This document shows, piece by piece, positions 10,204 through 22,187 of a stretch of 64,000 bases of DNA (its first letter is position 1; the number at the start of each line of letters is the position of its first letter). The DNA lies in the NCBI GenBank assembly GCA_035515475.1, contig DATJBF010000073.1, positions 1 through 64,000 of the forward strand, read 5' to 3'. The translations under genes were made by a program, and so were the position numbers. This DNA comes from DATJBF01 sp035515475. Lineage in GTDB: Bacteria; Verrucomicrobiota; Verrucomicrobiia; Palsa-1439. The notes under the pieces are model-generated. The model saw only the letters and a list, made by a program, of their open reading frames with translations, was not told the origin of the DNA and searched no databases.

Positions 10204-11079
10204 GTGAAAATTTTCCTGGATGGCAAATTTGTTTCGGAGGATGAGGCGAAAATCTCGGTTTTCGACCATGGACTCCTGTATGGGGACGGAGTGTTTGAGG
10301 GCATCCGCTTGTACGACGGACGGATCTTTCGTCTCGGCCAACACTTGGATCGGCTGTTCGCGTCGGCCAAGGCGATCATGCTGCCAGTTCCGATGTCGAA
10401 GGAACAGTTGGTCGAAGCGTGCTGTGAGGCCTGCCGGCAAAACAAGCTCAGGGATGGTTACATCCGGCTCGTGGTGACCCGAGGGGTTGGTTACCTCGGA
10501 TTGAATCCGTTCCGCTGCAAGAACCCGACGGTGTTCATCATCGCGGATACCATCGAGCTGTACCCGGAGGAAGTTTATCGGAAGGGTTTGAAATTGGTTA
10601 CGGCGAGCACGCAGCGAACGAATCCGGCTGCGGTGAATCCGTCGATCAAATCCCTGAACTACCTCAACAACATTCTGGCGAAGATCGAAGCAGTGAACGC
10701 GGGCGCCATTGAGGCCATCATGCTCAACAGCCAGGGGCATGTGGCGGAATGCACCGGCGATAATATCTTCTGCGTCCGCGACGGCAAACTCGGGACGCCG
10801 CCGATCAGCGCGGGGGCCTTGGTCGGCATCACGCGCCAGGTGGTCATGGAGTTGGCCGCGCGACGAAAGATCGAGGCGCACGAGTCGAACCTGACCCGCT
10901 ACGATTTGATTACGGCGGCCGAGGTTTTCCTGACCGGCACGGCGGCCGAGATCGTCCCGGTAGTCAGCATCGATGGCCGGACCATCGGGTCGGGTCAGCC
11001 GGGGCAACTCACCTTGAAATTGACAGGGGACTTCCGTAAGTTGACTGGCTCGGAAGGGACGCCGATCGGCGCGAACTGA
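10204..11079 (+). CDS. ilvE: Branched-chain amino acid aminotransferase (class IV)
   Basis: The 291-residue fold-type IV PLP enzyme is expected to transfer the amino group between glutamate and the keto acids of Leu, Ile and Val. Visible hallmarks are the N-terminal DHGLLYGDGVFEGIR, the catalytic Lys in SIKSLNYLNNILAK, and the phosphate-binding TGTAAEIVPV near the C-terminus. I place the start at GTG 10204, with GGAG about 9 bases upstream; no ATG gives a complete N-terminus. It sits between lolD and mcsA with short gaps. A D-amino-acid or ADC lyase role cannot be fully excluded within class IV. Confidence 0.9.
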   Translation: MKIFLDGKFVSEDEAKISVFDHGLLYGDGVFEGIRLYDGRIFRLGQHLDRLFASAKAIMLPVPMSKEQLVEACCEACRQNKLRDGYIRLVVTRGVGYLGLNPFRCKNPTVFIIADTIELYPEEVYRKGLKLVTASTQRTNPAAVNPSIKSLNYLNNILAKIEAVNAGAIEAIMLNSQGHVAECTGDNIFCVRDGKLGTPPISAGALVGITRQVVMELAARRKIEAHESNLTRYDLITAAEVFLTGTAAEIVPVVSIDGRTIGSGQPGQLTLKLTGDFRKLTGSEGTPIGAN

Positions 11080-11083
11080 GACA

Positions 11084-11581
11084 ATGGTTTGCGACATCTG
11101 CAAAAAGGCGGAGGCGACGGTCCACCTGACCCAGATCGTGGACGGCAAGATGTTGAAGGTCGACCTGTGCGAGTCGTGTGCCAAGGAGAAAGGCGTCCAA
11201 GAGGCGGCGGGGTTCTCGCTGGCGGATCTGTTGGTGGGCCTGGGCGCAGCCGAGGAGATCAAGGTCGAATCGCCGGGGGCGCAATGTCCCGTGTGTGGGT
11301 TTACGCAGGCGGATTTCAAGAAGACGGGCCGACTGGGCTGCAGCGCCTGTTGGGAAACCTTCGAGGCGGGCCTGGCATCGCTGTTGAAGGCGATGCACAA
11401 GGGCGACCACCACATCGGCAAGGTGCCGGCGAAGGCGATGCATACCCTGGCGCTCAGTGGCAAGGTCCGGGAACTTTCGGAGCAACTGGAGAAGGCGGTG
11501 CGCGAAGAGAAGTATGAGGACGCGGCCCAGATTCGTGACGAAATTCGCGAACTGGAGTCGAAATTGAAGCAGACGGGCTAG
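11084..11581 (+). CDS. mcsA: McsA, zinc-finger activator of McsB
   Basis: The 165-residue protein has two CxxC zinc-finger pairs (CDIC...CESC in the first 30 residues, CPVC...CSAC around 68-88) and a C-terminal UVR motif (EEKYEDAAQIRDEIRELE). In Bacillus, McsA binds and stimulates the arginine kinase McsB and helps load substrates on ClpC. The gene directly precedes mcsB and clpC. CtsR, the repressor that heads the Firmicutes operon, is not present here; the upstream gene is ilvE. Confidence 0.93.
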   Translation: MVCDICKKAEATVHLTQIVDGKMLKVDLCESCAKEKGVQEAAGFSLADLLVGLGAAEEIKVESPGAQCPVCGFTQADFKKTGRLGCSACWETFEAGLASLLKAMHKGDHHIGKVPAKAMHTLALSGKVRELSEQLEKAVREEKYEDAAQIRDEIRELESKLKQTG

Positions 11582-11598
11582 CGCGATGCGTTGGCCGA

Positions 11599-12717
11599 AT
11601 GATCGAGATGAAGATCGAGGATTTGCTCAAGAACCCCGGTGAATGGGTCCGGGCCGAGGGCCCGAACGGGAAGATTGTCATGTCTTCGCGCGTGCGGTTT
11701 GCGCGGAACATCCGCGACTATCCGTTTCCGGGGTGGGCGAAAAAGGCCGAGCGTCAGAAGCTGCTGGAGATGGTTCAACCGGTGGTCGAGGGTTTGCCGG
11801 AAATGGCCGAACATTTCGGCGACTCGATGGACAATATCAGCGCCATTGACAAGCAGGTGCTGGTAGAGCGCCATCTCATCAGCCGCGAACACGCCGCCAA
11901 GAACGTGGGCAGCGGCGTGGTGATCAACAGTCGGGAGACGATCAGCGTGATGATCAATGAGGAAGATCATCTGCGCGTTCAGTCGATCAAGTCGGGGCTG
12001 CAACTGAAGAACATTTTCAAGGCGATCGACAAGGTGGACTCGGAATTGGAGGAGCATCTCGATTTCGCGTTCTCGCCGAAGCTTGGCTACCTCACGGCGT
12101 GCCCGACGAACGTCGGCACGGGCATGCGCGGCTCGGCGATGCTGCACTTGCCGGGCATGGTGTTGAGCGACCAGATCAATCAGGTTGTGCAGGCGGTGAA
12201 CAAACTTGGCTTGGCGGTGCGCGGGTTGTACGGCGAGGGCACAGAGGCGCTCGGAAATGTCTTCCAAGTGTCGAACCAAACGACCCTGGGTGAAAAGGAG
12301 TCGGAGGTCCTGGAACGGCTGAACAAGGTGATTCTGCAGATTCTTGAGCACGAAGAGAATGCGCGAATTACCCTGCTTGAAAAGAAGCCAAAATTGATCT
12401 ATGATCAAATTGGCAGGGCGTACGGCATTCTTAGCAATGCCCACACCATCAGTTCCAAAGAGGCACTTAATCTGCTTAGTTTGGTGCGTATGGGGGTAGA
12501 TTTGGAGATATTTCCGGCGTCAGCGCGGGCCGCGGTGGATGAATTATTCATCTTGTCGCAACCCGCCCACGTGCAGAAGGCCGCGGCGCGGAAGCTCACC
12601 GCGGAAGAACGCGACGCGTGGCGGGCGGAGTTGATCCGCGCCCAGTTGGGCAATATCCCCAGGCCGAGTTTGGGCGACCGACCGCCGATGGATGGCGGCC
12701 GGACGGAATCGGAATGA
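11599..12717 (+). CDS. mcsB: McsB, protein arginine kinase
   Basis: This 372-residue member of the ATP:guanido phosphotransferase fold phosphorylates arginines on damaged proteins, marking them for ClpC-ClpP. Visible are SSRVRFARNI (about 29-38), the catalytic loop EEDHLRVQ, and CPTNVGTGMRGS with the conserved Cys and nucleotide-binding Arg. The allosteric phospho-arginine pocket motif RDxxRA is present as RDAWRA at 338-343, almost the position known in Bacillus McsB. It sits 17 bases after mcsA and 10 bases before clpC. Confidence 0.95.
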   Translation: MIEMKIEDLLKNPGEWVRAEGPNGKIVMSSRVRFARNIRDYPFPGWAKKAERQKLLEMVQPVVEGLPEMAEHFGDSMDNISAIDKQVLVERHLISREHAAKNVGSGVVINSRETISVMINEEDHLRVQSIKSGLQLKNIFKAIDKVDSELEEHLDFAFSPKLGYLTACPTNVGTGMRGSAMLHLPGMVLSDQINQVVQAVNKLGLAVRGLYGEGTEALGNVFQVSNQTTLGEKESEVLERLNKVILQILEHEENARITLLEKKPKLIYDQIGRAYGILSNAHTISSKEALNLLSLVRMGVDLEIFPASARAAVDELFILSQPAHVQKAAARKLTAEERDAWRAELIRAQLGNIPRPSLGDRPPMDGGRTESE

Positions 12718-12727
12718 GAGGACGGTG

Positions 12728-15190
<2,463 letters not shown>

Positions 15191-15419
15191 GTCGTGACGC
15201 GCGGAATCACGCGTTGTCGGGTGGACGAGCCCGAAAATACAGCCTTTACCCGATAGACTTTTCCGCCCCGGACTTGTTACTCCTGTTCCTGCGTCCATAA
15301 CGATGGGCGTGTGCAAACAGGGGTGCGACGAGCCGGGCAGCATCGTTGCGACCCCGCCAGCCATGTCAGCAGCACGGGACCAAGGACCGGAGCGTTCCAT
15401 ACCGCGAAGGAGAAATGCG

Positions 15420-15776
15420 ATGATGCGTGGACGACAAGACGGTAAAGGTCAAAGCAGGCGGATCGAGGATGTCGACATGGAGTTGGAAATTCGGCGCTAT
15501 GGGTTGTTTCAGATTGAGATGACAATTAAAGCGGCCACGAATCGTGAGCAGATTCAGGAGCAACTGGGCCGAATCTCTGAAGTGACCAGGTTCCTCACCG
15601 GGCTATCTGGTTGTTCGTCCTCGCTGCAGACGGCGGCGTCGGTCGTGAGCCTCATCCGGGAGAATTCGCGTTTGTACAACTTGGCGACCCGACGGCTGGC
15701 TGAACTCGGGCAGAAGTCCGCGGTTTCGTTGGGGCGGCCTGAATGTTTCCACCGGCCGGCGCCGCCATCAGGATAG
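15420..15776 (+). CDS. Small hypothetical protein (118 aa)
   Basis: The start ATG 15420 has a strong Shine-Dalgarno AAGGAG (15407-15412) with a 7-base spacer, the best argument that this is real. The product is hydrophilic and mostly alpha-helical in appearance, with a core (ELEIRRYGLFQIEMTIKAA) and no signal peptide, membrane helix or recognised domain. It lies alone between clpC and the Mla operon. The preceding 229 bases hold no gene I can support. Confidence 0.5.
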   Translation: MMRGRQDGKGQSRRIEDVDMELEIRRYGLFQIEMTIKAATNREQIQEQLGRISEVTRFLTGLSGCSSSLQTAASVVSLIRENSRLYNLATRRLAELGQKSAVSLGRPECFHRPAPPSG

Positions 15777-15879
15777 GTTGGCGAGCGGTCGAGGCGCGCT
15801 GTGGCGGCCTGCGGCCCTGTGATTATTTCTCTTTCCACGGGCTTGCGCATGTCGTGAACCTTCTCTATGCTGCGGGGCG

Positions 15880-16665
15880 ATGACTGACGCACTGTCGCGA
15901 TTTCAAGCCTTCGTGTCGGGGCAGCTCGCGCAACTGGGGGCGATGATGCTGCTGTTGGGGGACATCTTCAAGACCACTTTCACCCGGCGACCGCGCTGGC
16001 ATGAGACGGTCGAACAAACGTTCAAGATCGGCTGGCAATCGCAGGCGGTGGTGGTGATCACGGGGGCGTTCACCGGCATGGTGTTTGCCGTGCAGACCTA
16101 TCTGCAGTTTCACAAGGTGAAGATGGACACGGCAGTCGGGCCGGTGGTGAGCGTGGCGATGACGCGTGAACTGGCGCCCGTGCTGACGGCGTTGATGGTG
16201 GCGGGCCGGGTGGGGGCGGCGATCGCGGCGGAGTTGGGCACGATGCGGGTGACCGAGCAACTGGATGCGTTGCGCTCGATGGGGACGGCGCCGGTGGATT
16301 ATCTGGCGGTGCCGCGGTTCGTCGCGTTGCTGGTCGCGTTGCCGTTGTTGACGGCCGAAGCCATGTTTTTTGGAATCTATAGTGGCTACGTTGTCGGCGT
16401 GCACATGTGTGGAATCGACGAGGCGTATTTTCTGACGAATATGTACAAGTTCACCGCGGCCAAGGACGTGATGAGCGGATTGATCAAGTCGGTGTTCTTT
16501 GCCGTGTTCATCGGTCTGATCTCCTGTTACAAGGGTTTCAATGCCGACGAGGGGGCCGAAGGCGTGGGCCGCGCCACAACCGAGGCGGTCGTCGTGTCGT
16601 CGTTGACGGTGTTGATCGCCAATTTCTTCATTGCGGTGATCTTTAACAAGATCTTTCCCGTATGA
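15880..16665 (+). CDS. mlaE: MlaE-type ABC permease of MCE phospholipid transport
   Basis: The 261-residue inner-membrane permease of the MlaE/YrbE family has five to six hydrophobic segments. It contains the family stretch (AMTRELAPVLTALMVAGRVGA) followed by AAELGTMRVTEQLDAL. With MlaF and MlaD it forms the transporter that moves phospholipids between inner and outer membranes. It overlaps mlaF by 4 bases (ATGA). Confidence 0.94.
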   Translation: MTDALSRFQAFVSGQLAQLGAMMLLLGDIFKTTFTRRPRWHETVEQTFKIGWQSQAVVVITGAFTGMVFAVQTYLQFHKVKMDTAVGPVVSVAMTRELAPVLTALMVAGRVGAAIAAELGTMRVTEQLDALRSMGTAPVDYLAVPRFVALLVALPLLTAEAMFFGIYSGYVVGVHMCGIDEAYFLTNMYKFTAAKDVMSGLIKSVFFAVFIGLISCYKGFNADEGAEGVGRATTEAVVVSSLTVLIANFFIAVIFNKIFPV

Positions 16666-17429
16666 TCCAGATCGAAGGCCTGTGGAAATCATTCGATGAC
16701 GTGGAGGTGCTGCGTGGGGTGGACTTCGAAATCCGCGACCGCGAGACCGTCGTGATCATCGGGCGGAGCGGCTGCGGCAAGAGCGTGTTGCTTAAGCATC
16801 TGTGCGGCCTCTTGCGGCCGGACGCGGGCCGGGTCGTCGTGGACGGCCAGGATATCGAAGTGCTGTCGGAGCGCGAGCTGACGCCGATCCGCAAGAAGTT
16901 TGGGGTCCTGTTTCAGGGGGCGGCGTTGTTTGATTCCATGACGGTGTTCGACAACGTGGCATTCCCGCTGCGTGAGGAACGCAAGCTTGGCGAGGACGAG
17001 ATCATCCAGCGCGTCGAAGCGGCGCTGGCGATCGTGGACCTGTTGAACGCGAAGAACAAGAAGCCCGCTGAATTGAGCGGCGGCATGAGGAAGCGTGCGG
17101 CCCTGGCGCGGGCCTGCGTCCCGCAGCCGAAGTACATCCTGTACGACGAGCCGACCACGGGTCTTGACCCCATTCTGGCCGACGATATCAACGATTTGGT
17201 GTTGCGCATGCGGGATCACTACCGCGTGACCAGTATCGCCGTGACGCATGACATGGTCAGCGCGTACAAAATCGCCGACCGCATCGCGATGCTTCACGAG
17301 GGGCGGATTCACGCGGTCGGCACGCCGACGGAGATTCAGGCGACGACCGATCCGATCGTGCGCAGGTTTATCACGGGAATGGGGGAAACCCAGGAGGAGG
17401 TGCGACGTGGCGCAGAAACCGTCCGTTGA
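16662..17429 (+). CDS. mlaF: MlaF-type ABC ATPase of MCE phospholipid transport
   Basis: The 255-residue ATPase has Walker A GRSGCGKS, signature LSGGMRKR (the Met/Arg-Lys form typical of MlaF), Walker B ILYDEPTTGLDP and switch His in VTHDM. The start ATG overlaps the mlaE stop, and the end overlaps mlaD by 23 bases, so the three genes are coupled. It drives lipid transport with MlaE and MlaD. Confidence 0.95.
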   Translation: MIQIEGLWKSFDDVEVLRGVDFEIRDRETVVIIGRSGCGKSVLLKHLCGLLRPDAGRVVVDGQDIEVLSERELTPIRKKFGVLFQGAALFDSMTVFDNVAFPLREERKLGEDEIIQRVEAALAIVDLLNAKNKKPAELSGGMRKRAALARACVPQPKYILYDEPTTGLDPILADDINDLVLRMRDHYRVTSIAVTHDMVSAYKIADRIAMLHEGRIHAVGTPTEIQATTDPIVRRFITGMGETQEEVRRGAETVR

Positions 17430-18435
17430 AATCAGAGTTGGCATCTTCGTCGCCGTCTGTTTGGCCCTGCTGGCCGGGCTGATCTGGAAATTCGGCAAGT
17501 ACGAGCCGATCACCAGAAACACCTACGACCTCACCGTTGTGTTCCCAAACGTCGGTGGCATCGTGAAGGACGCCAGCGTGCTGTACGGCGGAATCGTCGT
17601 CGGCAAGGTGCGCGATATCCGGCTGGATCAGGAAGGGCTGCTCAAGGTGGACGTGAAGCTCGCCATCTTCAATGGAGTCAAGATTCGCCGGGACGCGAAG
17701 TTTGTGATCAACCAATCCGGGTTGCTGGGGGATCGGTACGTGGACGTGATTCCACAAGGTGGCACCGCTGAATTCCTCAAACCCGGCGCAGTGGTCCAGG
17801 GCTCGTCCAGCGTGGACCTCAGCGAAGCCATCCGGGGCGTCGTGGACGTGCTGCATCAGGCGGCGGGCACCATCGAGCGCGTGGACAAAGCCATCCGGCG
17901 CATCGACGAGACTGTGCTCAGCCATGAAACTCTGGAGCACGCCAGCGCCGCAATCGCCAACGTCGATGCCGCGACGAGCAACACCGTGGCGCTGACCTTG
18001 AGCGTACGCAGTGTCGTCGAGGAGAACCGCGGGAAAGTCGACAACACGCTGGCGAAGTTTTCGGAGGCCGCCGACAACTTCAACAAGACTTCGCAGAGCG
18101 TAGATGATCTCGTCGCCGCCAATCAGGGCGACATCCGCGCGACGACGAAGAACCTCGCAGAAAGTGCCGAGCGACTCAACGTGATTCTGACCCGGTTGGA
18201 ACGGGGTGAGGGAACGGCGGGCAAGCTCCTGGTTGATCCCACGTTGCATGACGAAATTGTCAGGCTCGTCCAAAATTGGCGGAAGTACGGCCTGTTGTAC
18301 AAGGAAGGCAACAAAGCAAGCCCGAGGAGACCCGAAGAATTGCAGCGCTCTGAGGCCGTGCAACCCGCCCGACCCGTCCCCAGCGAACGCGGAACCATTA
18401 ATTTCGGGACGGACTCCACGAAGCCCACTAAGTAG
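17407..18435 (+). CDS. mlaD: MCE-domain (MlaD-like) periplasmic lipid-transport protein
   Basis: The 342-residue protein has one N-terminal membrane anchor (about 9-28) and one MCE domain (about 38-120, FPNVGGIVKDASVLYGGIVV). A long helical C-terminal region (about 130-300) is longer than in E. coli MlaD and could form a needle or barrel extending into the periplasm. Start is GTG 17407 because a perfect AGGAGG lies 6-7 bases upstream inside mlaF. No mlaC or mlaB follows. Confidence 0.9.
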   Translation: MAQKPSVEIRVGIFVAVCLALLAGLIWKFGKYEPITRNTYDLTVVFPNVGGIVKDASVLYGGIVVGKVRDIRLDQEGLLKVDVKLAIFNGVKIRRDAKFVINQSGLLGDRYVDVIPQGGTAEFLKPGAVVQGSSSVDLSEAIRGVVDVLHQAAGTIERVDKAIRRIDETVLSHETLEHASAAIANVDAATSNTVALTLSVRSVVEENRGKVDNTLAKFSEAADNFNKTSQSVDDLVAANQGDIRATTKNLAESAERLNVILTRLERGEGTAGKLLVDPTLHDEIVRLVQNWRKYGLLYKEGNKASPRRPEELQRSEAVQPARPVPSERGTINFGTDSTKPTK

Positions 18436-18511
18436 CCGCATTCAAGCAGCTTACGACGGCCGGCTGGCCTCAAACCTGCTTCCGTTGTCATCGGAGCGAT
18501 AGGCGCAAGCG

Positions 18512-19567
18512 ATGACACTGTTAGTACTGCGATTGTGTTTTCTGATTTTGTGCGTGCTGGGGAGTTGGTCGATTTCCCAGTTGCACGACGAATGGGCTCT
18601 CCATCCGATTCTTGCGATCGTCATCGGCCTCGCGGGCGGCGGCGCGTTCATCGGGATCGATAAACTGCTGAAGGGATTCTCGTTGCGCGGGCTATCCGCG
18701 GCGACGTTTGGCCTCTTCGTCGGGTTCGTCATTAGCTACTTCATCGGCAATTCGGTGCTGTTCAAGTTCATCGACGACGAGCCGAAGCTCATTGCGCAGA
18801 TTGCCATGTACGTCGTTTGTTCCTACCTAGCCATGGTCATCGCCCTGCGGGGCAAGGATGAGTTCAATCTCGTCATCCCGTACGTGAAATTCATGCGGGA
18901 GAACAAGCCCGAACGCCTCGTCCTGCTCGATACCAACATCATCATCGATGGACGCATTCAGGAGGTCTGTCTGACCGGCTTCCTCGACGCGGTGCTGGTT
19001 GTGCCCCGGTTTGTGCTCGCCGAGGTCCAATACATTGCCGACGCAGCCGACGACGTGAAGCGGGCGCGGGGCCGCCGCGGGCTCGAGGTCCTCAAGGCGT
19101 TGCAGCAAAACCCGCGCGTCGAGGTGAAGGTTCACGACAACGAGGTCCCAGAGATCAAAGAAGTGGACGCCAAACTGGTTCAACTCGCCAAGATGTTGCC
19201 CGCGGAAATCCTGACGAACGACTACAACTTGAACCGGATTGCCGAATTGCAGCACGTGAAGGTGCTGAACCTGAATGAACTGGCCAAGTCGGTCCGGCCG
19301 GTGGTACTGCCCGGGGAGAGGCTCACGGTGCGCCTCGTCAAGGAGGGACGCGAACCCCAGCAAGCCGTGGCGTACCTCGACGATGGCACGATGATCGTGG
19401 TCAGCCGCGGGCGTCGGGCTATCGGCCAGGAGGTTGAAGTTACCGTGACCAGCGTGTTGCAGACCGCTGCCGGCCGCATGGCGTTCGCCGAACTCGCGAA
19501 CGGCAACGGCCGCGTCCAGGACCAGATGCCTTCCGAAGAACGGGGCAAGCTTGCTCCTGTGAGCTGA
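18512..19567 (+). CDS. YacL-like membrane PIN/TRAM protein
   Basis: The 351-residue protein has about four N-terminal membrane helices (1-115), a PIN domain (about 137-250, starting LLDTNIIIDGRI with further acidic residues in EVDAKL and LTNDYNLN) and a C-terminal TRAM domain (about 270-330). This is the architecture of Bacillus YacL. PIN domains are metal-dependent nucleases and TRAM binds RNA, so a membrane-tethered RNase is plausible but unproven. It directly precedes ispD-ispF, as in Bacillus. Confidence 0.88.
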   Translation: MTLLVLRLCFLILCVLGSWSISQLHDEWALHPILAIVIGLAGGGAFIGIDKLLKGFSLRGLSAATFGLFVGFVISYFIGNSVLFKFIDDEPKLIAQIAMYVVCSYLAMVIALRGKDEFNLVIPYVKFMRENKPERLVLLDTNIIIDGRIQEVCLTGFLDAVLVVPRFVLAEVQYIADAADDVKRARGRRGLEVLKALQQNPRVEVKVHDNEVPEIKEVDAKLVQLAKMLPAEILTNDYNLNRIAELQHVKVLNLNELAKSVRPVVLPGERLTVRLVKEGREPQQAVAYLDDGTMIVVSRGRRAIGQEVEVTVTSVLQTAAGRMAFAELANGNGRVQDQMPSEERGKLAPVS

Positions 19568-19587
19568 CTTCTGTTAGTCTCCCGCGC

Positions 19588-20271
19588 ATGGTAACGGCGA
19601 TTGTGCTGGCCGCTGGCCGCTCCACGCGCATGGGCGGCGGTCCTAATAAGCAGTTCATCGAACTCCTGGGCAAACCGCTCATTTACTATTCGCTGGCGGC
19701 CTTCGAGCGGTGCTGTGTCGTCGATGCCATCGTGTTGGTGCGACGGCCCGACTACGCGGAACAAGCCGGGCGGATCGCGCGCGATTTCGGGTTCAAGAAG
19801 GTTGTGGCGTTCGCCGACGGCGGGGTCGAGCGCCAGAACTCTGTGTGGAACGGTTTGGAAGAGTGCGACGGCGCGACGGAGGTCGTGGCCGTCCACGACG
19901 GGGCGCGGCCGCTGGTGACGCCGGCGCTGATCGAATCCACGGTGGCCAGCGCGCGGTCCTTCGGGACGGGCGTTGCGGCGACGAAGGTCGTCGATACCAT
20001 CAAGGAAGCCAACGCCGACAAGACCGTGATCCGCACGATCGACCGGACGAAACTGTGGGCGATGCAGACGCCGCAGACGGTGCGATTTGATCTGCTGCGG
20101 AAGGCCTATGCCAAGGTGTTGGAGAAGAAGCTCGTCGTCACCGACGAAGCGGCGGCTGTAGAGTTGCTCGGGCACCGCGTTGATCTGGTCGAGACACCGT
20201 TCTTGAATCTGAAAATCACAGCGCTCTCGGACCTGGCCATCGCTGAGGCGTTGCTCCGGCAACGAGCGTGA
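19588..20271 (+). CDS. ispD: 2-C-methyl-D-erythritol 4-phosphate cytidylyltransferase
   Basis: The 227-residue enzyme joins CTP and MEP in the non-mevalonate isoprenoid pathway. The nucleotide-binding motif LAAGRSTRMGGGPNKQF lies at 7-23. Further signatures are GGVERQNSVWNGL, VHDGARPLV and the C-terminal ETPFLNLKIT. It is immediately upstream of ispF (20-base gap), the enzyme two steps later in the same pathway. Confidence 0.95.
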   Translation: MVTAIVLAAGRSTRMGGGPNKQFIELLGKPLIYYSLAAFERCCVVDAIVLVRRPDYAEQAGRIARDFGFKKVVAFADGGVERQNSVWNGLEECDGATEVVAVHDGARPLVTPALIESTVASARSFGTGVAATKVVDTIKEANADKTVIRTIDRTKLWAMQTPQTVRFDLLRKAYAKVLEKKLVVTDEAAAVELLGHRVDLVETPFLNLKITALSDLAIAEALLRQRA

Positions 20272-20290
20272 TGTTATCCTGGGGCCTTTT

Positions 20291-20764
20291 ATGAATCGTG
20301 TCGGCATCGGAATCGACGTCCATCGTTTTGCCGCCGGTCGAAAGTGCATCATCGGCGGTGTGGAGATTCCTCACGAGTCGGGACTGGAGGGGCACAGCGA
20401 CGCCGATGTATTGGCGCACGCCATCGCGGATGCCCTGCTCGGGGCGGCGGCACTGGGGGACATCGGCAAATTCTACCCACCGAGCGACGCGAGGTTCAAG
20501 GATATGGACAGCATGGTGATCGTCCGCGAGTGCGCCGAGCGCGTACGGAAAGCCGGTGGCCGCGTCAACAACGTCGATGCGATGATTGTCGCGCAGGCGC
20601 CGAAGTTGGCTCCCCATATCCCCCAGATGCAGGAGAAACTCGCGAAGAACATCGGCGTGGGGCCGTCCCAAGTTGGGATCAAAGCCACGACGAGCGAGCA
20701 CCTGGGGTTTACCGGCCGCAAGGAGGGGATCGTGGTGGTGGCCATCGCGTCGGTGGAGATGTAA
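20291..20764 (+). CDS. ispF: 2-C-methyl-D-erythritol 2,4-cyclodiphosphate synthase
   Basis: The 157-residue enzyme has the normal family length. Metal ligands are in DVHRF (8-12) and the following conserved His; substrate motifs are GLEGHSDADVLAHAIADALLG and the C-terminal TTSEHLGFTGRKEG. It acts in the MEP isoprenoid pathway as a trimer. Co-transcribed with ispD and followed 4 bases later by cysS. Confidence 0.96.
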   Translation: MNRVGIGIDVHRFAAGRKCIIGGVEIPHESGLEGHSDADVLAHAIADALLGAAALGDIGKFYPPSDARFKDMDSMVIVRECAERVRKAGGRVNNVDAMIVAQAPKLAPHIPQMQEKLAKNIGVGPSQVGIKATTSEHLGFTGRKEGIVVVAIASVEM

Positions 20765-20768
20765 CAAG

Positions 20769-22160
20769 ATGTCTCTGCAGTTCTTCAACACGCTCACGCG
20801 CCGGAAGGAGGATTTCGTTCCGCTACAGCCGCCGCATGTGGGCCTCTACACGTGCGGACCGACCGTGTACAACTACGCGCACATCGGCAACTTCCGGGCG
20901 TTTGTGTTTCAAGACCTGTTGCGCCGTTACCTCGAGTACAAGGGTTACGACGTCAAGCACGTGATGAACATTACGGACGTGGAGGACAAGATCATCCGGG
21001 CCGTTCGCGAATCCGGCAAATCCCTGAAAGAAATCACGGAATTCTACTCGCAAGAATTCTTTCGCGACCTCGACACGTTGAAGATCCGGCGGGCCCACGT
21101 CACGCCGCGGGCGACCGAGACGATTCCCGACATGATCAAGTTGATCGAGACGTTGATCGCGAAGAAACATGCGTACGTGGCGGACGACGGATCCGTCTAC
21201 TTCTCGATCAAGTCGTTCAAAGACTATGGGAAGCTGGCACGTCTCGATTTCGACAACCTGCAATTTGGCGCCCGGGTGGCGCACGACGAATACGACAAGG
21301 AACACGTTGCCGACTTCGCGCTATGGAAGGCTTGGGACGAGAAGGACGGGGCCGTGAAGTGGCCGTCGCCGTGGGGTGATGGCCGTCCCGGCTGGCACAT
21401 CGAGTGTAGCGTCATGAGCATGAAACATCTGGGCGAGACCTTCGATATCCATTGCGGGGGCGAAGATTTGATCTTCCCGCACCATGAGGACGAGATTGCG
21501 CAGAGCGAAGCCGCGACGGGCCATCCGTTTGTCCGCTACTGGCTGCACAACGCTTATCTGCTCGTCGAAGGCAAGAAGATGAGCAAGTCGCTGGGCAATT
21601 TCTATACGCTTCGGGACCTGCTGGCGAAGGGGTGGACCGGCCGCGAAGTTCGGTATGCACTGATCAGCGCGCATTACCGGGAGCAACTCAATTTCACAAT
21701 GGACGGTCTGCAAGCCGCGCGCTCAGCTTTACAACGGATCGACGAGTTTCTGCTGAAGTTGCAGCAAATGGCTCAGAAACCGGCTTCCAACTTTGAGCCG
21801 TGTCAGATGGCCGGCGCGGCATTCGTTGGCGCCATGAATGACGACCTCAATATCAGCGGCGCACTGGGCGCTCTGTTCGATTTCATCCGTTTCGCAAACA
21901 AACGAATCGTCGAGGATTCTCTGCAACCAGCGGAAGCACAGGACATACTTGAAGAGTGGCAAGAGATCGACAAGGTTCTCGGCTTCGGAATGCCGGCAAG
22001 ATCCGAAGTTCCCGCTGAGGTTCAGCGTCTCGTCGAAGAACGTCAGGCTGCTCGCCGAGCGAAGAACTTCAAACGCTCTGATGAAATCCGCGATCAACTG
22101 GCGAAACTTGGCTGGGTGATCGACGACACGCCGCAAGGCTCGCGCGCCAAGCGGAGCTGA
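20769..22160 (+). CDS. cysS: Cysteinyl-tRNA synthetase
   Basis: The 463-residue class I synthetase has the zinc-binding Cys in LYTCGPTVYNYAHIGNFR (which also holds the HIGN motif), a second zinc site CSVMSMKHLGETFDIHCGG...HHEDE, and the KMSKS loop as KKMSKSLGN. Start ATG 20769 gives the normal MSLQFFNTLTRRKE opening; an open frame upstream is an extension through ispF. Confidence 0.97.
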   Translation: MSLQFFNTLTRRKEDFVPLQPPHVGLYTCGPTVYNYAHIGNFRAFVFQDLLRRYLEYKGYDVKHVMNITDVEDKIIRAVRESGKSLKEITEFYSQEFFRDLDTLKIRRAHVTPRATETIPDMIKLIETLIAKKHAYVADDGSVYFSIKSFKDYGKLARLDFDNLQFGARVAHDEYDKEHVADFALWKAWDEKDGAVKWPSPWGDGRPGWHIECSVMSMKHLGETFDIHCGGEDLIFPHHEDEIAQSEAATGHPFVRYWLHNAYLLVEGKKMSKSLGNFYTLRDLLAKGWTGREVRYALISAHYREQLNFTMDGLQAARSALQRIDEFLLKLQQMAQKPASNFEPCQMAGAAFVGAMNDDLNISGALGALFDFIRFANKRIVEDSLQPAEAQDILEEWQEIDKVLGFGMPARSEVPAEVQRLVEERQAARRAKNFKRSDEIRDQLAKLGWVIDDTPQGSRAKRS

Positions 22161-22187
22161 TTCGAGGAGCGGCGGGTCCGGGAATCG

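Noticed and set aside
9841..11463. A 540-codon minus-strand open frame
   Set aside because: It is antisense to lolD, ilvE and mcsA, which all have intact motifs; the frame has none.
15191..15230. Hairpin ACGCG...CGCGT after clpC as terminator
   Set aside because: The stem is only 5 pairs and no T run follows.
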